Below the pieces are notes generated by a model. That model was given only the letters and a program-made list of their open reading frames with translations. It was not told the DNA's origin and did not search any database. The position numbers and the translations under genes were made by a program. DNA of 64,000 nucleotides from an uncultured Campylobacter sp. (GTDB taxonomy: Bacteria; Campylobacterota; Campylobacteria; Campylobacterales; Campylobacteraceae): positions 123,654 to 187,653 of the forward strand of contig NZ_CAURPW010000006.1 in assembly GCF_963526985.1 (NCBI RefSeq). Reading direction: 5' to 3'. Every line of letters begins with the position of its first letter. Within the stretch, counting starts at the first letter, position 1. This document shows, one piece after another, positions 16,748 to 26,043 of this stretch.

Positions 16748-18069
16748 TTTTCATCCGTTTCGTTGATTTTTTCTATCAAATTTTGCACGTCCGCATCCAG
16801 CACGCTGCGAAGGTCGAGTAAAAATTTACCCTCCTCTATGCGACCGATCACGAGATTTTTCCTAAATTTAGCCTCGTTTTCGTTCGCGTTTCCTTTGACG
16901 GCCAGCGCGACGCTAGGTATGCGTTTGTTGGGCATAGTGCCGCCGCCCACATAGGTCGTAGTGCGCACGACTTCGAGCGGATTTTTTAGCCGCGAGTTTA
17001 TGAAATTTGCAGTGTTTTCTAGCTCCTCTACGCTTTTATATAGCTGCTTTATCGTCGTGATAAGCTCAAATTCGCGGTTTGCGTAGGCTTTGACGCTTTG
17101 GGCCAGTAGCGAGATGATTACCTTATCCACGCGCAGCATTCTTAAAAGCTGATTTTTCTTTAGTTTTGCGATGAGTTCGCGTTTTCCCAGGATTATGCCG
17201 CACTGCACCGAGCCAAAGAGCTTATCGCCGCTAAAGCTAACGAGCGAGGCGTCTTTTAGATTTTTTAGATTCGGCTCGTTGCGCTCTAGGCCGTAGGGCA
17301 GCTCGCCGTAAAATCCGCCGCCAAGATCGAAATAATCAATGAGATTTCGCTCTCTCGCCAGCGCGCTAAGACCTGGCATCGCTACTTCCTCGCTAAAGCC
17401 AACGATATCGAAATTTGACCTATGCACCTTTAAGATCAGCTTCGAGTTTTCGTTTATCGCCTCCTCGTAGTCGCGCAGATTGGTTTTATTGGTCGTGCCT
17501 ACTTCGCGCAGGATCGCACCCGAATTTGCCATGACTTCGGGCACGCGAAAGCTCCCGCCGATCTCGACTAGCTCGCCTCTGCTGATGATGGCTTCGCCGC
17601 CTTTTGAGAAGGTATTTAGCACCAAAAATACGGCGCTTGCGTTGTTATTTACGACGATGGCGTCCTCAAAGCCAAAAAGCTCCGCTAGCAGTCCACCCAC
17701 GTAGTCGTAGCGGTTTGAGCGGCCGCCCTTTTCGACGCTGTATTCTAAATTTGAATACCCCGTAATCACGGGCTGGGCTCGGCGTAAAATTTCCGGATCG
17801 ATCGCACTTCGGCCGAGATTAGTGTGGATGATGACGCCGGTTGCGTTTATCAGGCTGCGCAGGCTCAAATTTAACTCTTTTTCGTATCTTGCGAGCGTGT
17901 TTTGGACGATGTCGTCAAGCTCCGGGCAGTTTTGCCCGCCTAAAATTTGAGCGCGAAGGCTCTCTAGCTCACACCTAGCTACTTTGGTTAGCAAGCTAAT
18001 ATCAAGCCCCGAGAAACGCTCATTTTTTATAAATTTATCTATCTGCGGAAGTTTTCGTAGTTCGTTCAA
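16744..18069 (-). CDS. selA: L-seryl-tRNA(Sec) selenium transferase SelA
   Basis: 441 residues, the usual SelA length. The N-terminal helical tRNA-binding part (RKLPQIDKFI...) is followed by the PLP fold, with the PLP lysine in SFSGDKLFGSVQCG (about Lys282). It converts Ser-tRNA(Sec) to Sec-tRNA(Sec) using selenophosphate. It is first in the selA-selB-dsbC operon. I found neither selC (tRNA-Sec) nor selD in the window, so both must lie elsewhere. Confidence 0.96.
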   Translation of the reverse strand: MNELRKLPQIDKFIKNERFSGLDISLLTKVARCELESLRAQILGGQNCPELDDIVQNTLARYEKELNLSLRSLINATGVIIHTNLGRSAIDPEILRRAQPVITGYSNLEYSVEKGGRSNRYDYVGGLLAELFGFEDAIVVNNNASAVFLVLNTFSKGGEAIISRGELVEIGGSFRVPEVMANSGAILREVGTTNKTNLRDYEEAINENSKLILKVHRSNFDIVGFSEEVAMPGLSALARERNLIDYFDLGGGFYGELPYGLERNEPNLKNLKDASLVSFSGDKLFGSVQCGIILGKRELIAKLKKNQLLRMLRVDKVIISLLAQSVKAYANREFELITTIKQLYKSVEELENTANFINSRLKNPLEVVRTTTYVGGGTMPNKRIPSVALAVKGNANENEAKFRKNLVIGRIEEGKFLLDLRSVLDADVQNLIEKINETDEK

Positions 18070-18230
18070 ATTCGCTCCTAGTAAATTTGTGTTACCGAGC
18101 GCGATTTTAGCATAAAATTGGATAAATCTAATCTTATTAAAAAAAATAAATATAAAAATTCAGAGCCTATTAATGCCTTTAGTATTAAAATGCGCTTAAT
18201 TTTGATAACGCGTAGCGCGGGGAGAAAATC

Positions 18231-19901
18231 ATGAAAGAATTCGGTTTTTATAACGATTTTGACGAGAATTTGATGCTAAACGAGCAGATCGAAGTAAACG
18301 GCGAAGGCGAGTATCTCGTCTCAAATTCGCCCAAACTAAAATCAAGCGTCGTAGCGCCCGAGATAAATTTTTATCTAAAAAATACCGCAGACTCGGTGCT
18401 AGATAAGGCCAAAAACACGCTTTTGCTTTATGAGGCTAGAGCTAGCGCCTTTGACCTAGCGCGCGACATCGACTACGAAAAGCAAGTCGGCAAAAACGTC
18501 GTGATCGTTAGCAACGGCGGACGCGAAAATTTGGCGAATTTGCTTAAAGAAAAAGGCTTTAAAACCATCGAGCTGACGCATTTTGAGATCAAATTTATCT
18601 ACGGCGCCGCAGGCGAGCTAAGCGTGCTAGTACTGCGCCCGGACGGCGAGTTTGAGGTGGACTGCGACTTTTTCCTCGTCGAAAACGCGCGCGAATACAT
18701 GCTAAAGCAAAGCGGCTGCTACGAGATCGCGGGCAAAAGCGACGACGAGATCGCCGCACAGCTAGAGGCGCAAAGCCCGAAATTTAAATTTAAAAGCCAC
18801 GTCCACTACGACTCCACGATCTGCCAGTACCACGAGCGCAGACACGAGATCTGCGGCAGGTGCGTAGAGGCCTGCCCTACGGTAGCGATCCTAAAAGAGG
18901 ACGAAACCAAGCACCTAGTTTTCTCGCACATCGACTGCGTAAACTGCGGCGGCTGCGTTAGCGTATGCCCTAGCGGCGCGCTTGATTACTCCGATATGCC
19001 GCGAAACTCTTTCGCCCAGATAGCCAAACTCTACCGCGGCAAGATCGCTCTAATCGTGCCTGCAAAGGCGAGTTTAGAAAACTTAAGCCTAAATTTACCC
19101 GCAAACGTGCTGCCTTTTGCCGTGAGCGGCGAGAGATTTTTGAGCGAGACGCATCTGCTTACCTTGCTTCAAGAAAGCGGCGCGCAGGTCGTGATCTACG
19201 AGCAAAATATCGGCAAAGGCACCAAAGACGCGGTGGATATTTTAAATCAAATTTACGAGCTTAAATTTAACGAAAAAGCCGTCCTCGTCGCGCAAAATGA
19301 AGACAAGCTAAAAAGCGCCCTATTTCAGGCTAAATTTATCGAAGGCTCGCAGTACTCCATAGCCGAGTACGCACTGCCTAAGCGCGAGATATTCGCCAAA
19401 CGCCTAGAGTGGCTAGTCGGAGATCAAAATTTAGGCTCCGTTAGCACCACCGAGCTCATCAGATACGGCCGCGTCGAGATAAATCAAGACACCTGCACGC
19501 TGTGCCTAAGCTGTGTGGGAGCGTGCAACGTCGCTGCACTAGTTGCAGACAAGAAAACAAACTCCATCGTCTTTAACCCGAGCGTCTGCACCGCGTGCGG
19601 ATACTGCGAGCTTAGCTGCGCGGAAAAAGACACGATATTTTTACGCCCCGGCAAGATCGATCTGGAGCCTAGTTTCTTTGCCTTTAGCGAGCTAGCCAGA
19701 GACGAGCTTTTCGCCTGTATCGAATGCGGCAAGGAGTTTGCGACCAAAAAGGCCGTCGAGAAGATCGCCTCGATCATGGCGCCTAAATTTAACGGCGACA
19801 AAGCCAAGCTAAAGACGCTTTATTGCTGCTCGGACTGCAAAGCCAAAGTGATGATAAAAGCGCAAATGGATCAAATGAGAGAAGAGGTTTTAAATGGATA
19901 A
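18231..19901 (+). CDS. Poly-[4Fe-4S] ferredoxin-like protein, Cj1377c-like
   Basis: 556 residues. Ferredoxin-type Cys clusters are visible at CGRCVEACP, CVNCGGCVSVCP, CTLCLSCVGAC and CTACGYCELSC. The C-terminus has a pair of Cys sets (CIECGKEF and CCSDCKAK) that resemble a zinc ribbon. There is no signal peptide, so it is cytoplasmic. It is divergent from selA and overlaps the TorD-type gene by 8 bases. This is the Campylobacter arrangement next to selA and suggests a role in formate or molybdoenzyme electron transfer or maturation. Confidence 0.85.
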   Translation: MKEFGFYNDFDENLMLNEQIEVNGEGEYLVSNSPKLKSSVVAPEINFYLKNTADSVLDKAKNTLLLYEARASAFDLARDIDYEKQVGKNVVIVSNGGRENLANLLKEKGFKTIELTHFEIKFIYGAAGELSVLVLRPDGEFEVDCDFFLVENAREYMLKQSGCYEIAGKSDDEIAAQLEAQSPKFKFKSHVHYDSTICQYHERRHEICGRCVEACPTVAILKEDETKHLVFSHIDCVNCGGCVSVCPSGALDYSDMPRNSFAQIAKLYRGKIALIVPAKASLENLSLNLPANVLPFAVSGERFLSETHLLTLLQESGAQVVIYEQNIGKGTKDAVDILNQIYELKFNEKAVLVAQNEDKLKSALFQAKFIEGSQYSIAEYALPKREIFAKRLEWLVGDQNLGSVSTTELIRYGRVEINQDTCTLCLSCVGACNVAALVADKKTNSIVFNPSVCTACGYCELSCAEKDTIFLRPGKIDLEPSFFAFSELARDELFACIECGKEFATKKAVEKIASIMAPKFNGDKAKLKTLYCCSDCKAKVMIKAQMDQMREEVLNG

Positions 19902-20613
19902 TAACTTAACCAAGGCGCGCGCGTATTTTTACGAGTTTTTGGCCTATCCGCTGTTTTTTCACGAGCACGGCGGTAAATTTGACCGCTGGCGCGAGCAGCT
20001 AGCCTACCTAGCGACTAGTCCCGTTACGCCTCAAAGCGAGGCCGCGTTTGCAAATTTAGCCAAATTTGACTTTGAGAAATTCGCCAGGGAGCAAAACGAC
20101 GTGCTTTTTGACTTTTCTTACTCCAACATCCCGCTAAACGCCTCGTTTTACGAGGATGGACGCGACGACGGAGCGGCTAGACTGCGCGTGATCGAGTGCC
20201 TGAAGCTAAGCCCGTACCGCAGAGACGCGAACGTCTGCAAAGACAGCGAGGACTACGTCGGATTTATATTTTTAGCCACGGCGACTTTTTTGCGAGATGA
20301 AGCAGCCGGCGCGGCAAATATCAGCAGCAAGCTATTTACGGACGTTACGAATAAATTTATCGATGAATTTATCAAATTTTTATCCGCTCACAAAAACGCG
20401 GACTTTTTCGCTTCTTATGCGACTATCTTGCGCGATTTTATCGAGCTTGAGCGCGCGGTGCTAGGCGTGGAGGCTCCTCCTGCGCCGGTCGGAGACAGCG
20501 CTGCGGTAGCCTCGATGAAAAAAGAACCGTTTCAAAGCAAAATGCCTACGGCCAAAACCAAACTCCGCTGGGAGGAGTTCTCGCCCGTTATCTCGCAGGA
20601 GTTTGATGACTAG
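19894..20613 (+). CDS. TorD/DmsD-family molybdoenzyme chaperone
   Basis: 239 residues, all-helical, starting with a typical TorD-family N-terminus (ARAYFYEFLAYPLFF). The middle carries the SYSNIPLNASFYEDGRD stretch seen in this chaperone family. The last 40 residues are a basic tail. Such proteins bind Tat signal peptides and hold the apo-enzyme until the molybdenum cofactor is in. Its likely client is FdhA. It is translationally coupled to the ferredoxin gene. Confidence 0.8.
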   Translation: MDNNLTKARAYFYEFLAYPLFFHEHGGKFDRWREQLAYLATSPVTPQSEAAFANLAKFDFEKFAREQNDVLFDFSYSNIPLNASFYEDGRDDGAARLRVIECLKLSPYRRDANVCKDSEDYVGFIFLATATFLRDEAAGAANISSKLFTDVTNKFIDEFIKFLSAHKNADFFASYATILRDFIELERAVLGVEAPPAPVGDSAAVASMKKEPFQSKMPTAKTKLRWEEFSPVISQEFDD

Positions 20614-20669
20614 CGCTTTATTTTTTAATTTATAATAGAATTAGCTATCTTATCAATTTTTTATAGAGT

Positions 20670-21927
20670 TTAGTCTAACAAGGAAACAATCCAATTAATC
20701 CAGCCTTTGATTGTCGAAGAACGCCTAAAGAGCGTTACTTCGCTCTCCATACCGTTAAGTTTGGCTAGTTGCATAATTTCCATAATATCACTACCAGAAG
20801 GCATGTTTCCTGCTTTAAAATAAAGCTTTAACACTTTATTAAACACGCTATGTTCTAGAATACATTTACAATACATTAGCTGACGCTGTTTATAGCCTAA
20901 TTTCAAAATTGCTTTGCATTTCTCAGTTGTTTTATAAGTTTTTTTATCTAGCAAGCCAAGATAGCATGCGACACTCGCATAATAATTTGCTTGTCGAATA
21001 TCAAAGTCATACAATTCAGCAATGCCCTCTTTTGTTAATTCTTGTTTGTTTACCAACTCGCACAAATTTATAATACGTTCAAATTTATCAGATTGAGGAA
21101 AAGGTATATTTGATGGTTCGCTGATTATTGGCGTAGTACACAATACGAGTTCAATATCAGAAACTGAAATAGATGTATCCTCTATAGAGTAGTTCTTTTG
21201 ATTTATTAATTTTAATGAATTATAATCATTAAAATTTTCAAACCTATATTCATATAATTTAAATATTCCATTTGAATAAATAAGAAAAATAGATCTAATC
21301 TGTTTTGTTATACGAGATTTCCATGCCCTAAATGGAGTATAATTGCCTGAGCAAAAAATCATCTGAAATATGATTTTTTGCTTCAATCAATGTAAAATTT
21401 GAAATTCCTTCGTAGGCGCCATCTATTTCTATTTGGGAGCCATCCACAATAATCTCATCAGACGAGCTGCTCTTTTTATTGTTGATATTGAAAGAAAAAC
21501 ATCCAGAGCTCATTCTTCCGGAAACCGTAGCATACAAGTCTTCATCGCTTATAAAATCTGCAATTATGCCTGAAGCTACGGCGCAATTAATAGCCATTGC
21601 TTCATTGGTTATATTATCGTAACTAAGAGTTTGTATATGAGAAGGTAAAGAAAAATTCTCAACCGATAGGGCACTGTCTTCAAAATTATGATAGACATCA
21701 AAATGTGAAATTACATAATCACTTCTAGTAACAGGAAGTATAGATAAATCGTTATCTACAAAAATCTTAGGTAAATTTTTAGCATGATCAAATTTTGCCA
21801 TAAGGCGAGGCTCTCTAAATTCTCTTATTTGGGAAGCAGAGATCTTAAAAATATTCGTTGTTTCAATATTTTTAAGTATATTGTACTTGTCAAAAAGTTT
21901 TTGCCAAGCTTTATCATTACTCGTCAT
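20670..21927 (-). pseudogene. Type II restriction endonuclease-like gene, frameshifted
   Basis: Two overlapping frames together make one protein. The first (21927-21328) ends ...DGAYEGISNFTLIEAKNHISDDFLLRQLYSI. The second continues with PFRAWKSRITKQ through to 20670. The expected join is QLY-(Y/T)-PFRAW, so about 2 bases are missing, or 1 extra, near 21338. Asp and Glu-x-Lys in EIDGAYEG...LIEAKN fit a PD-(D/E)xK nuclease core. The start overlaps the methylase gene by 11 bases, as expected for a restriction partner. The frameshift may be real, phase-variable or a sequencing error. Confidence 0.75.
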
Positions 21928-22753
21928 AATTTCTAATCACCACTTCATCTACCTGCCCTCGTTTTTCAACAGCAGAATTAATAATCCTTTTTGCTTGAAT
22001 GGTTGTTATATTGTAGTAGACATACTGTTCTCTTATAAAATCCGTAGATGAATTAGAGAGCATAAATTTGACACCCCGGCTATTTAATTCATCACAGCAT
22101 TCTTTGAGTTTGCTCTGATCTTTCCTATCAAATCCACCCTTATTATATCCAGTAAAATTTGAGGTGGATGAAATCGGATCGTATGGTGGATCTAAATATA
22201 CAAATGTATTTTTTTTCACATTTTTTAAAACATCTGCGTAATCCAATGATGAAAAAGTTATGTCATTGGTATTAAAATAACTACTAACTGCGCGCAATAC
22301 AGGAGCATTTACTATATTTGGATTTTTATGCGAACCAAAGGGACTGTTAAATTCTCCTGCATTATTAACCCTATATAATCCATTATAGCACGTCTTATTT
22401 AAATATAAAAACCTGGCTGCTTTTTTTATTTCTGATAAGTAGGAATACTTTTCACGGTCTCTGTCCCAATTTCGAATATCATAAAAGTACTCTGCTTCAT
22501 TTTTAAAACTAGATAATTCGTCAATTAAATCATTTACGTTATTTTTTATTACCTCATACACTAGCATTAGATCAGTATTTATATCATTAATATGAGCCTT
22601 TTTGGGCTGCATATAAAATAAAACTGCCCCCCCGCCAAAAAATGGTTCGCAATATGAGCTTATTTTTTTGGGCATAAGTGGAACTATAGAATCCAAAAGC
22701 TGTCTTTTTCCGCCAACCCACTTTAATACGGGTGCAACTAATTTATTTTTCAT
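21917..22753 (-). CDS. DNA adenine methyltransferase, Dam/DpnM (alpha) class
   Basis: 278 residues. Motif I-type SAM loop EPFFGGGAV (near residue 36), an N-terminal KWVGGKRQ stretch typical of Dam-class enzymes, and catalytic motif IV DPPY (about 188-191) are all present. It makes N6-methyladenine, with GATC or a GATC-like site the most likely target; the target cannot be fixed by eye. It forms a restriction-modification pair with 21927-20670. AT-rich codon use unlike the flanking genes suggests horizontal acquisition. Confidence 0.92.
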   Translation of the reverse strand: MKNKLVAPVLKWVGGKRQLLDSIVPLMPKKISSYCEPFFGGGAVLFYMQPKKAHINDINTDLMLVYEVIKNNVNDLIDELSSFKNEAEYFYDIRNWDRDREKYSYLSEIKKAARFLYLNKTCYNGLYRVNNAGEFNSPFGSHKNPNIVNAPVLRAVSSYFNTNDITFSSLDYADVLKNVKKNTFVYLDPPYDPISSTSNFTGYNKGGFDRKDQSKLKECCDELNSRGVKFMLSNSSTDFIREQYVYYNITTIQAKRIINSAVEKRGQVDEVVIRNYDE

Positions 22754-22863
22754 AGAAATCCATATTTGTCATGTTGTTTTATATTATATCCAAGTATTCT
22801 AAATTTGTTTATATTGCCTTGCTATAATCTAAAAGTGTATTTTAGAACAAAAGGAAACAAACA

Positions 22864-23130
22864 ATGATTTGCACCAAAAAACACCGATACAGTGAAAAAC
22901 TCAATATACTTCCGGAGGATCAAGGAGGCAGTGGGCGTCATAAGTGTGCAGGTTGTGCATACGATCAAGGATACAACTTTGCCCAAAATGGAATTAGCAA
23001 AATAATTTTCGATCCAACAGAACTTAATGATAGCCAAGCTGGCACAGGGCGCCATAAAGATGTAAATGCGGCTTTCGAATTGGGATATGAAGATGGATTA
23101 AAAGATAAGCAAAATAAAAATAATAAATAA
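22864..23130 (+). CDS. Small protein with two GRHK-type repeats, linked to the restriction-modification locus
   Basis: 88 residues with an AAGGAA ribosome site. Two similar halves each carry a GRHK motif: GGSGRHKCAGCAYDQGY and AGTGRHKDVNAAFELGYEDG. The first adds a CxxC pair plus an upstream Cys3, which might bind metal. It is divergent from the methylase gene. Similar small proteins sit beside type II restriction-modification systems elsewhere; a control or accessory role is a guess. I do not recognise a defined family function. Confidence 0.7.
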   Translation: MICTKKHRYSEKLNILPEDQGGSGRHKCAGCAYDQGYNFAQNGISKIIFDPTELNDSQAGTGRHKDVNAAFELGYEDGLKDKQNKNNK

Positions 23131-23374
23131 ACTTTACTAGGTACGCCTTGCTATTTTGAACCATAAAATATAGTTATAGCGCTTTCATTTTTTAAAATCT
23201 GTCACAGGTTTTTAAATTTATTTGATTTTGGTTCAATTAAACTTAAACAGATTTTCAGCTGCGACTTCGCCTTACTAATTATAAGATCTCTTATCAATTT
23301 CAATAGTTTTTGATATAAGTTTTCCTGTGCAGTTTTAGTATTATATCTAAACTCTACTTCAATACGCTCGTAGC

Positions 23375-23416
23375 TACGTCTTGAAAATCTATAAGTGCAG
23401 CGAAGTAGAGCAGAGC
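23375..23416 (+). repeat. Short repeat inside the IS remnant, copy A
   Basis: The sequence TACGTCTTGAAAATCTATAA and the following GTAGAGCAGAGC match, in inverted orientation, the copy at 23805-23850. It sits between the middle and C-terminal transposase fragments, where transposases of this family have no insert. Confidence 0.5.
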
Positions 23417-23804
23417 GCATTCTTTTAGGCGCAGAAGATTTCCTTAAATTTAGATAATCTATATTTACATAACTTCAAAAGTTTTCTATACCGTTTATAT
23501 GGTTTTCCCTATTAGAGAATTCATTTTTAGAATGCTTTACTTTATAATGAGCTAAAGCTGCATAATCCACTAATCCGTCATAAGCCTTCCAACAATCAGA
23601 ATAGATAGTAGAGCTATCAAGTTCGCTAAATTTGGCTAATATCGGTATCAGTTTATTTGCAGAATAGTTTTTAACTACCCGAGTATAGACGTTACCGTCA
23701 GCTTTAACATACCGCCTATTTACAGCTACGAGCAAGACAAAGTAGAAATACCGGTGCTTTATTTACTGTGGCGTCTCTACCTCTTTTTCCTCTTACCCTT
23801 TTAG

Positions 23805-23850
23805 CTCTGTTCTACTCTACTACGCTTCGCTTGTAGCTTTTCAAGACGCA
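23805..23850 (-). repeat. Short repeat inside the IS remnant, copy B (inverted relative to A)
   Basis: Read on the minus strand it starts TGCGTCTTGAAAAGCTACAA and ends GTAGAGTAGAACAGAG, closely resembling copy A. It sits between the N-terminal and middle transposase fragments. Confidence 0.5.
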
Positions 23851-24325
23851 GTTATCAGCGAAGTAAAGTAAAAAGCAGCTTTCGTCTATTTCAAAGCGAA
23901 GCTTCTAGGCGAGCTTGCGAACTGGAAATCTCGCCTAAAAACTTAGATATCTTCTCACACTCTTTAGACATAAGAATTCTTATTTCTCTAAATATTTTAC
24001 ATAGTGTTGCTTCTAAAATTTTAGTAAAATTTGATATCTTTGATGCTTCTATATCCTCTGCGGAGTACTTTAGAATTTCTCTAAATTTAGCTTCAGAAAT
24101 TCCTAAATGGACTATATACTTATCTTTTAACTTCGCTATGCTCGTTACTTTTAAGATCATAGCTTTCATCGTAACTTTACTGTTCCTTTGTGTGAGCTTA
24201 AGTTAAAGAGAGCCCATCCTGCTTTCGTTCAGGCGTGAAATTTACGTAAATTTGCAGGTTTTAAATCCAGCCGCAAAATACATACGGCGCAAATTTAAAG
24301 CGATCAGCCCTAAAATTTTATCGAT

Positions 24326-25030
24326 TCAGCCGTTCTTTTTAGCTCGCTCGAGAAAATTTATAAACCCAAAAAGCACCAAGCTAAGCACGACCAAAATCGC
24401 GCTCAAAATGAGCGCGCGGTCGTTTTCGCCGTCGTAAACCGCATTATAGATCGCTAGCGAAACGGTGTCGGTTTTACCCACGATGTTTCCGCCTAGCATC
24501 AGCGTGATACCGACCTCGCCAAGGCCGCGAGCAAGGGCTAAAACAAGCGCCGAAACGATGCTTTTAAAGACGTTTGGGATGAGGATAAAAACGGCGATCT
24601 CAAAGCAATTTTTACCTAGGCTTTGACCCGCTTCGATTAGGCTTTTGGGCAGGCTTTCAAGCGCGCTTTGAACGGGTTTTACAAATAGCGGCAAGCCCAC
24701 CAAAAACGAAGCGATAACGAGGGCCGAAAAGCTAAAAACGATCTGTAAATTTAACGCCTTGCCGATCACGCCGTTTCGCCCCAAGACGTAAAGTAGCAAA
24801 AACCCCGTAGCAATAGGCGGAAAAATGAGCGGAAACATCACGGCCGCTTCTAAAACGGCCTTAAACCTACCGCAGTAAAACGCCAAAAAATAAGCCGCGC
24901 CAAGCCCCAAAAATAGGAGCAATACAAAGGTCGCGGCAAGCGTTTTGGCGCTTAAAAGCAGCGGATGAACGAGCCAGGTAAGTTCGTGCAAATTTTTCCT
25001 TTTTTGAGTTAAATTTCGCTCTTTGCTCAA
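24326..25030 (-). CDS. modB: Molybdate/tungstate ABC transporter permease
   Basis: 234 residues with five or six membrane helices and the EAA-type coupling loop (EAGQSLGKNCFEIAVFILIP), followed by ALARGLGEVGITLMLGGN, which is characteristic of ModB. It moves molybdate or tungstate delivered by the binding protein encoded at 25867. It is the last gene before the IS remnant; the ATPase gene modC, which normally follows, is absent. The oxyanion serves the molybdopterin enzyme FdhA in this window. Confidence 0.88.
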   Translation of the reverse strand: MSKERNLTQKRKNLHELTWLVHPLLLSAKTLAATFVLLLFLGLGAAYFLAFYCGRFKAVLEAAVMFPLIFPPIATGFLLLYVLGRNGVIGKALNLQIVFSFSALVIASFLVGLPLFVKPVQSALESLPKSLIEAGQSLGKNCFEIAVFILIPNVFKSIVSALVLALARGLGEVGITLMLGGNIVGKTDTVSLAIYNAVYDGENDRALILSAILVVLSLVLFGFINFLERAKKNG

Positions 25031-25165
25031 GCGAAATATAGCGAGTAAATTTAGCGTTTTGTTAAATTCGACGTCAAATTTGAGCGGTAAAAATCGTCAA
25101 ATTTCACTCCCGTAAAGCAGAAATTTGACGGTAAATTTAACCGAGCCAAAAGCCCTCGATTTAAA

Positions 25166-25867
25166 TTATTTTAGCCCGAATTTAGCGAAAATTTCCTTCG
25201 AGCGAGGAGTTTTTATCTCATCTATAAATTTAGCGCACGCCTCGTTACCTTCGCATGCGGGAAGCTTTGCCGCCGAGATAAAAACGGGGCTATAAAGCGC
25301 CTCGTCGATGTAGATCACGCTGCCAAACTCGCCCTCTCTAGCCACAGCCTCGGTCGAGTTTATAAAGCCAGCGTCCACTTCGCCGTTCGTGACGTAGGCG
25401 ACTACTTGCGGTACGCCAGCGACCGGTAGCATCTTAGGCGCCAGATCGGCCTCTAGTCCCGAGTTTTTCAAAAACTCCGTCGTTCTCACGCCGTAAATCG
25501 CTTTTTTGGCGTCGGGCATCGCGATTTTAGCTAGATTTTTTAGCTCAGATACGTCTTTTATCTGCTTTCCTTTTGGCGTGACTAGCACCAAAGCGCCCTT
25601 GCCGATGCGCTCATAAGCTTTTATATCAAGGCCCGTTTTCTTTAAAAACGCCTCGTCGCCCACGATCGCAGCCATCTTGCCCTCTTTTGCTTGGATAGTG
25701 ATTTGGCCCAAATTTGCAAACGCGCCTTCGATCTGCACGCCGTCTTTTTTGAGATTTTCTATCACTTCAGTGACCGGTTTTTTGTATCCGCCGCCAGCTC
25801 CCACGAGCAAATTTTCGCCGCCAAAGGCAACCGCGGCCGCGATAGAAATGAGTAGTAGTTTCTTCAT
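25166..25867 (-). CDS. modA: Molybdate-type periplasmic substrate-binding protein
   Basis: I start at the ATG at 25867, which has a GGAGGAG ribosome site and opens a signal peptide (MKKLLLISIAAAVAFG). The longer frame up to 25933 has no such site. 234 residues, the usual ModA size, with ENLLVGAGGGYKKPVTEV at the front and an EVDAGFINSTEAV hinge-region motif. It captures molybdate or tungstate in the periplasm. The gap to modB is 135 bases and lacks the small molybdopterin-binding regulator gene seen in C. jejuni. Confidence 0.85.
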   Translation of the reverse strand: MKKLLLISIAAAVAFGGENLLVGAGGGYKKPVTEVIENLKKDGVQIEGAFANLGQITIQAKEGKMAAIVGDEAFLKKTGLDIKAYERIGKGALVLVTPKGKQIKDVSELKNLAKIAMPDAKKAIYGVRTTEFLKNSGLEADLAPKMLPVAGVPQVVAYVTNGEVDAGFINSTEAVAREGEFGSVIYIDEALYSPVFISAAKLPACEGNEACAKFIDEIKTPRSKEIFAKFGLK

Positions 25868-26043
25868 AAAATTCTCCTCCGAAATAAAATTTAGTAATTT
25901 TATAAAATATAATCTTATACACTTATAAATCAATAAGCATGCTCGCGGTCGGTTTGTTTATAATAAATTTTTAAAAAATTAAGCTAAGGCTTTGTTTTAA
26001 AAATATAAAATAACGATTTTATATTAAATTTTAAAGGAACAGC

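Larger units (their letters stand above)
23202..24215 (-). mobile_element. Degenerate IS1595-type (ISXO2-like) insertion sequence
   Basis: Three minus-strand fragments make one transposase: N-terminal (24169-23891, ISEAKFREILKY...), middle (23735-23475, with YSDCWKAYDGLVDY, HSKNEFSNRENHINGIENF) and C-terminal (23420-23202, EVEFRYNTKTAQENLYQKLL). They are separated by stops and extra sequence. The middle matches the ISXO2-like DDE domain. AAGTTAAAGAGAGCCC at 24200-24215 looks like one terminal inverted repeat. I could not find a convincing partner, so the far end is uncertain. It is inactive. Confidence 0.8.

Noticed and set aside
18070..18230. A tRNA-Sec gene between selA and the ferredoxin gene
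   Set aside because: I found no cloverleaf or CCA-ending tRNA-like sequence in this gap or in the other gaps I inspected.
25868..26043. A molybdenum-cofactor riboswitch upstream of modA
   Set aside because: The leader is short and very AT-rich, with no conserved stems I could recognise.
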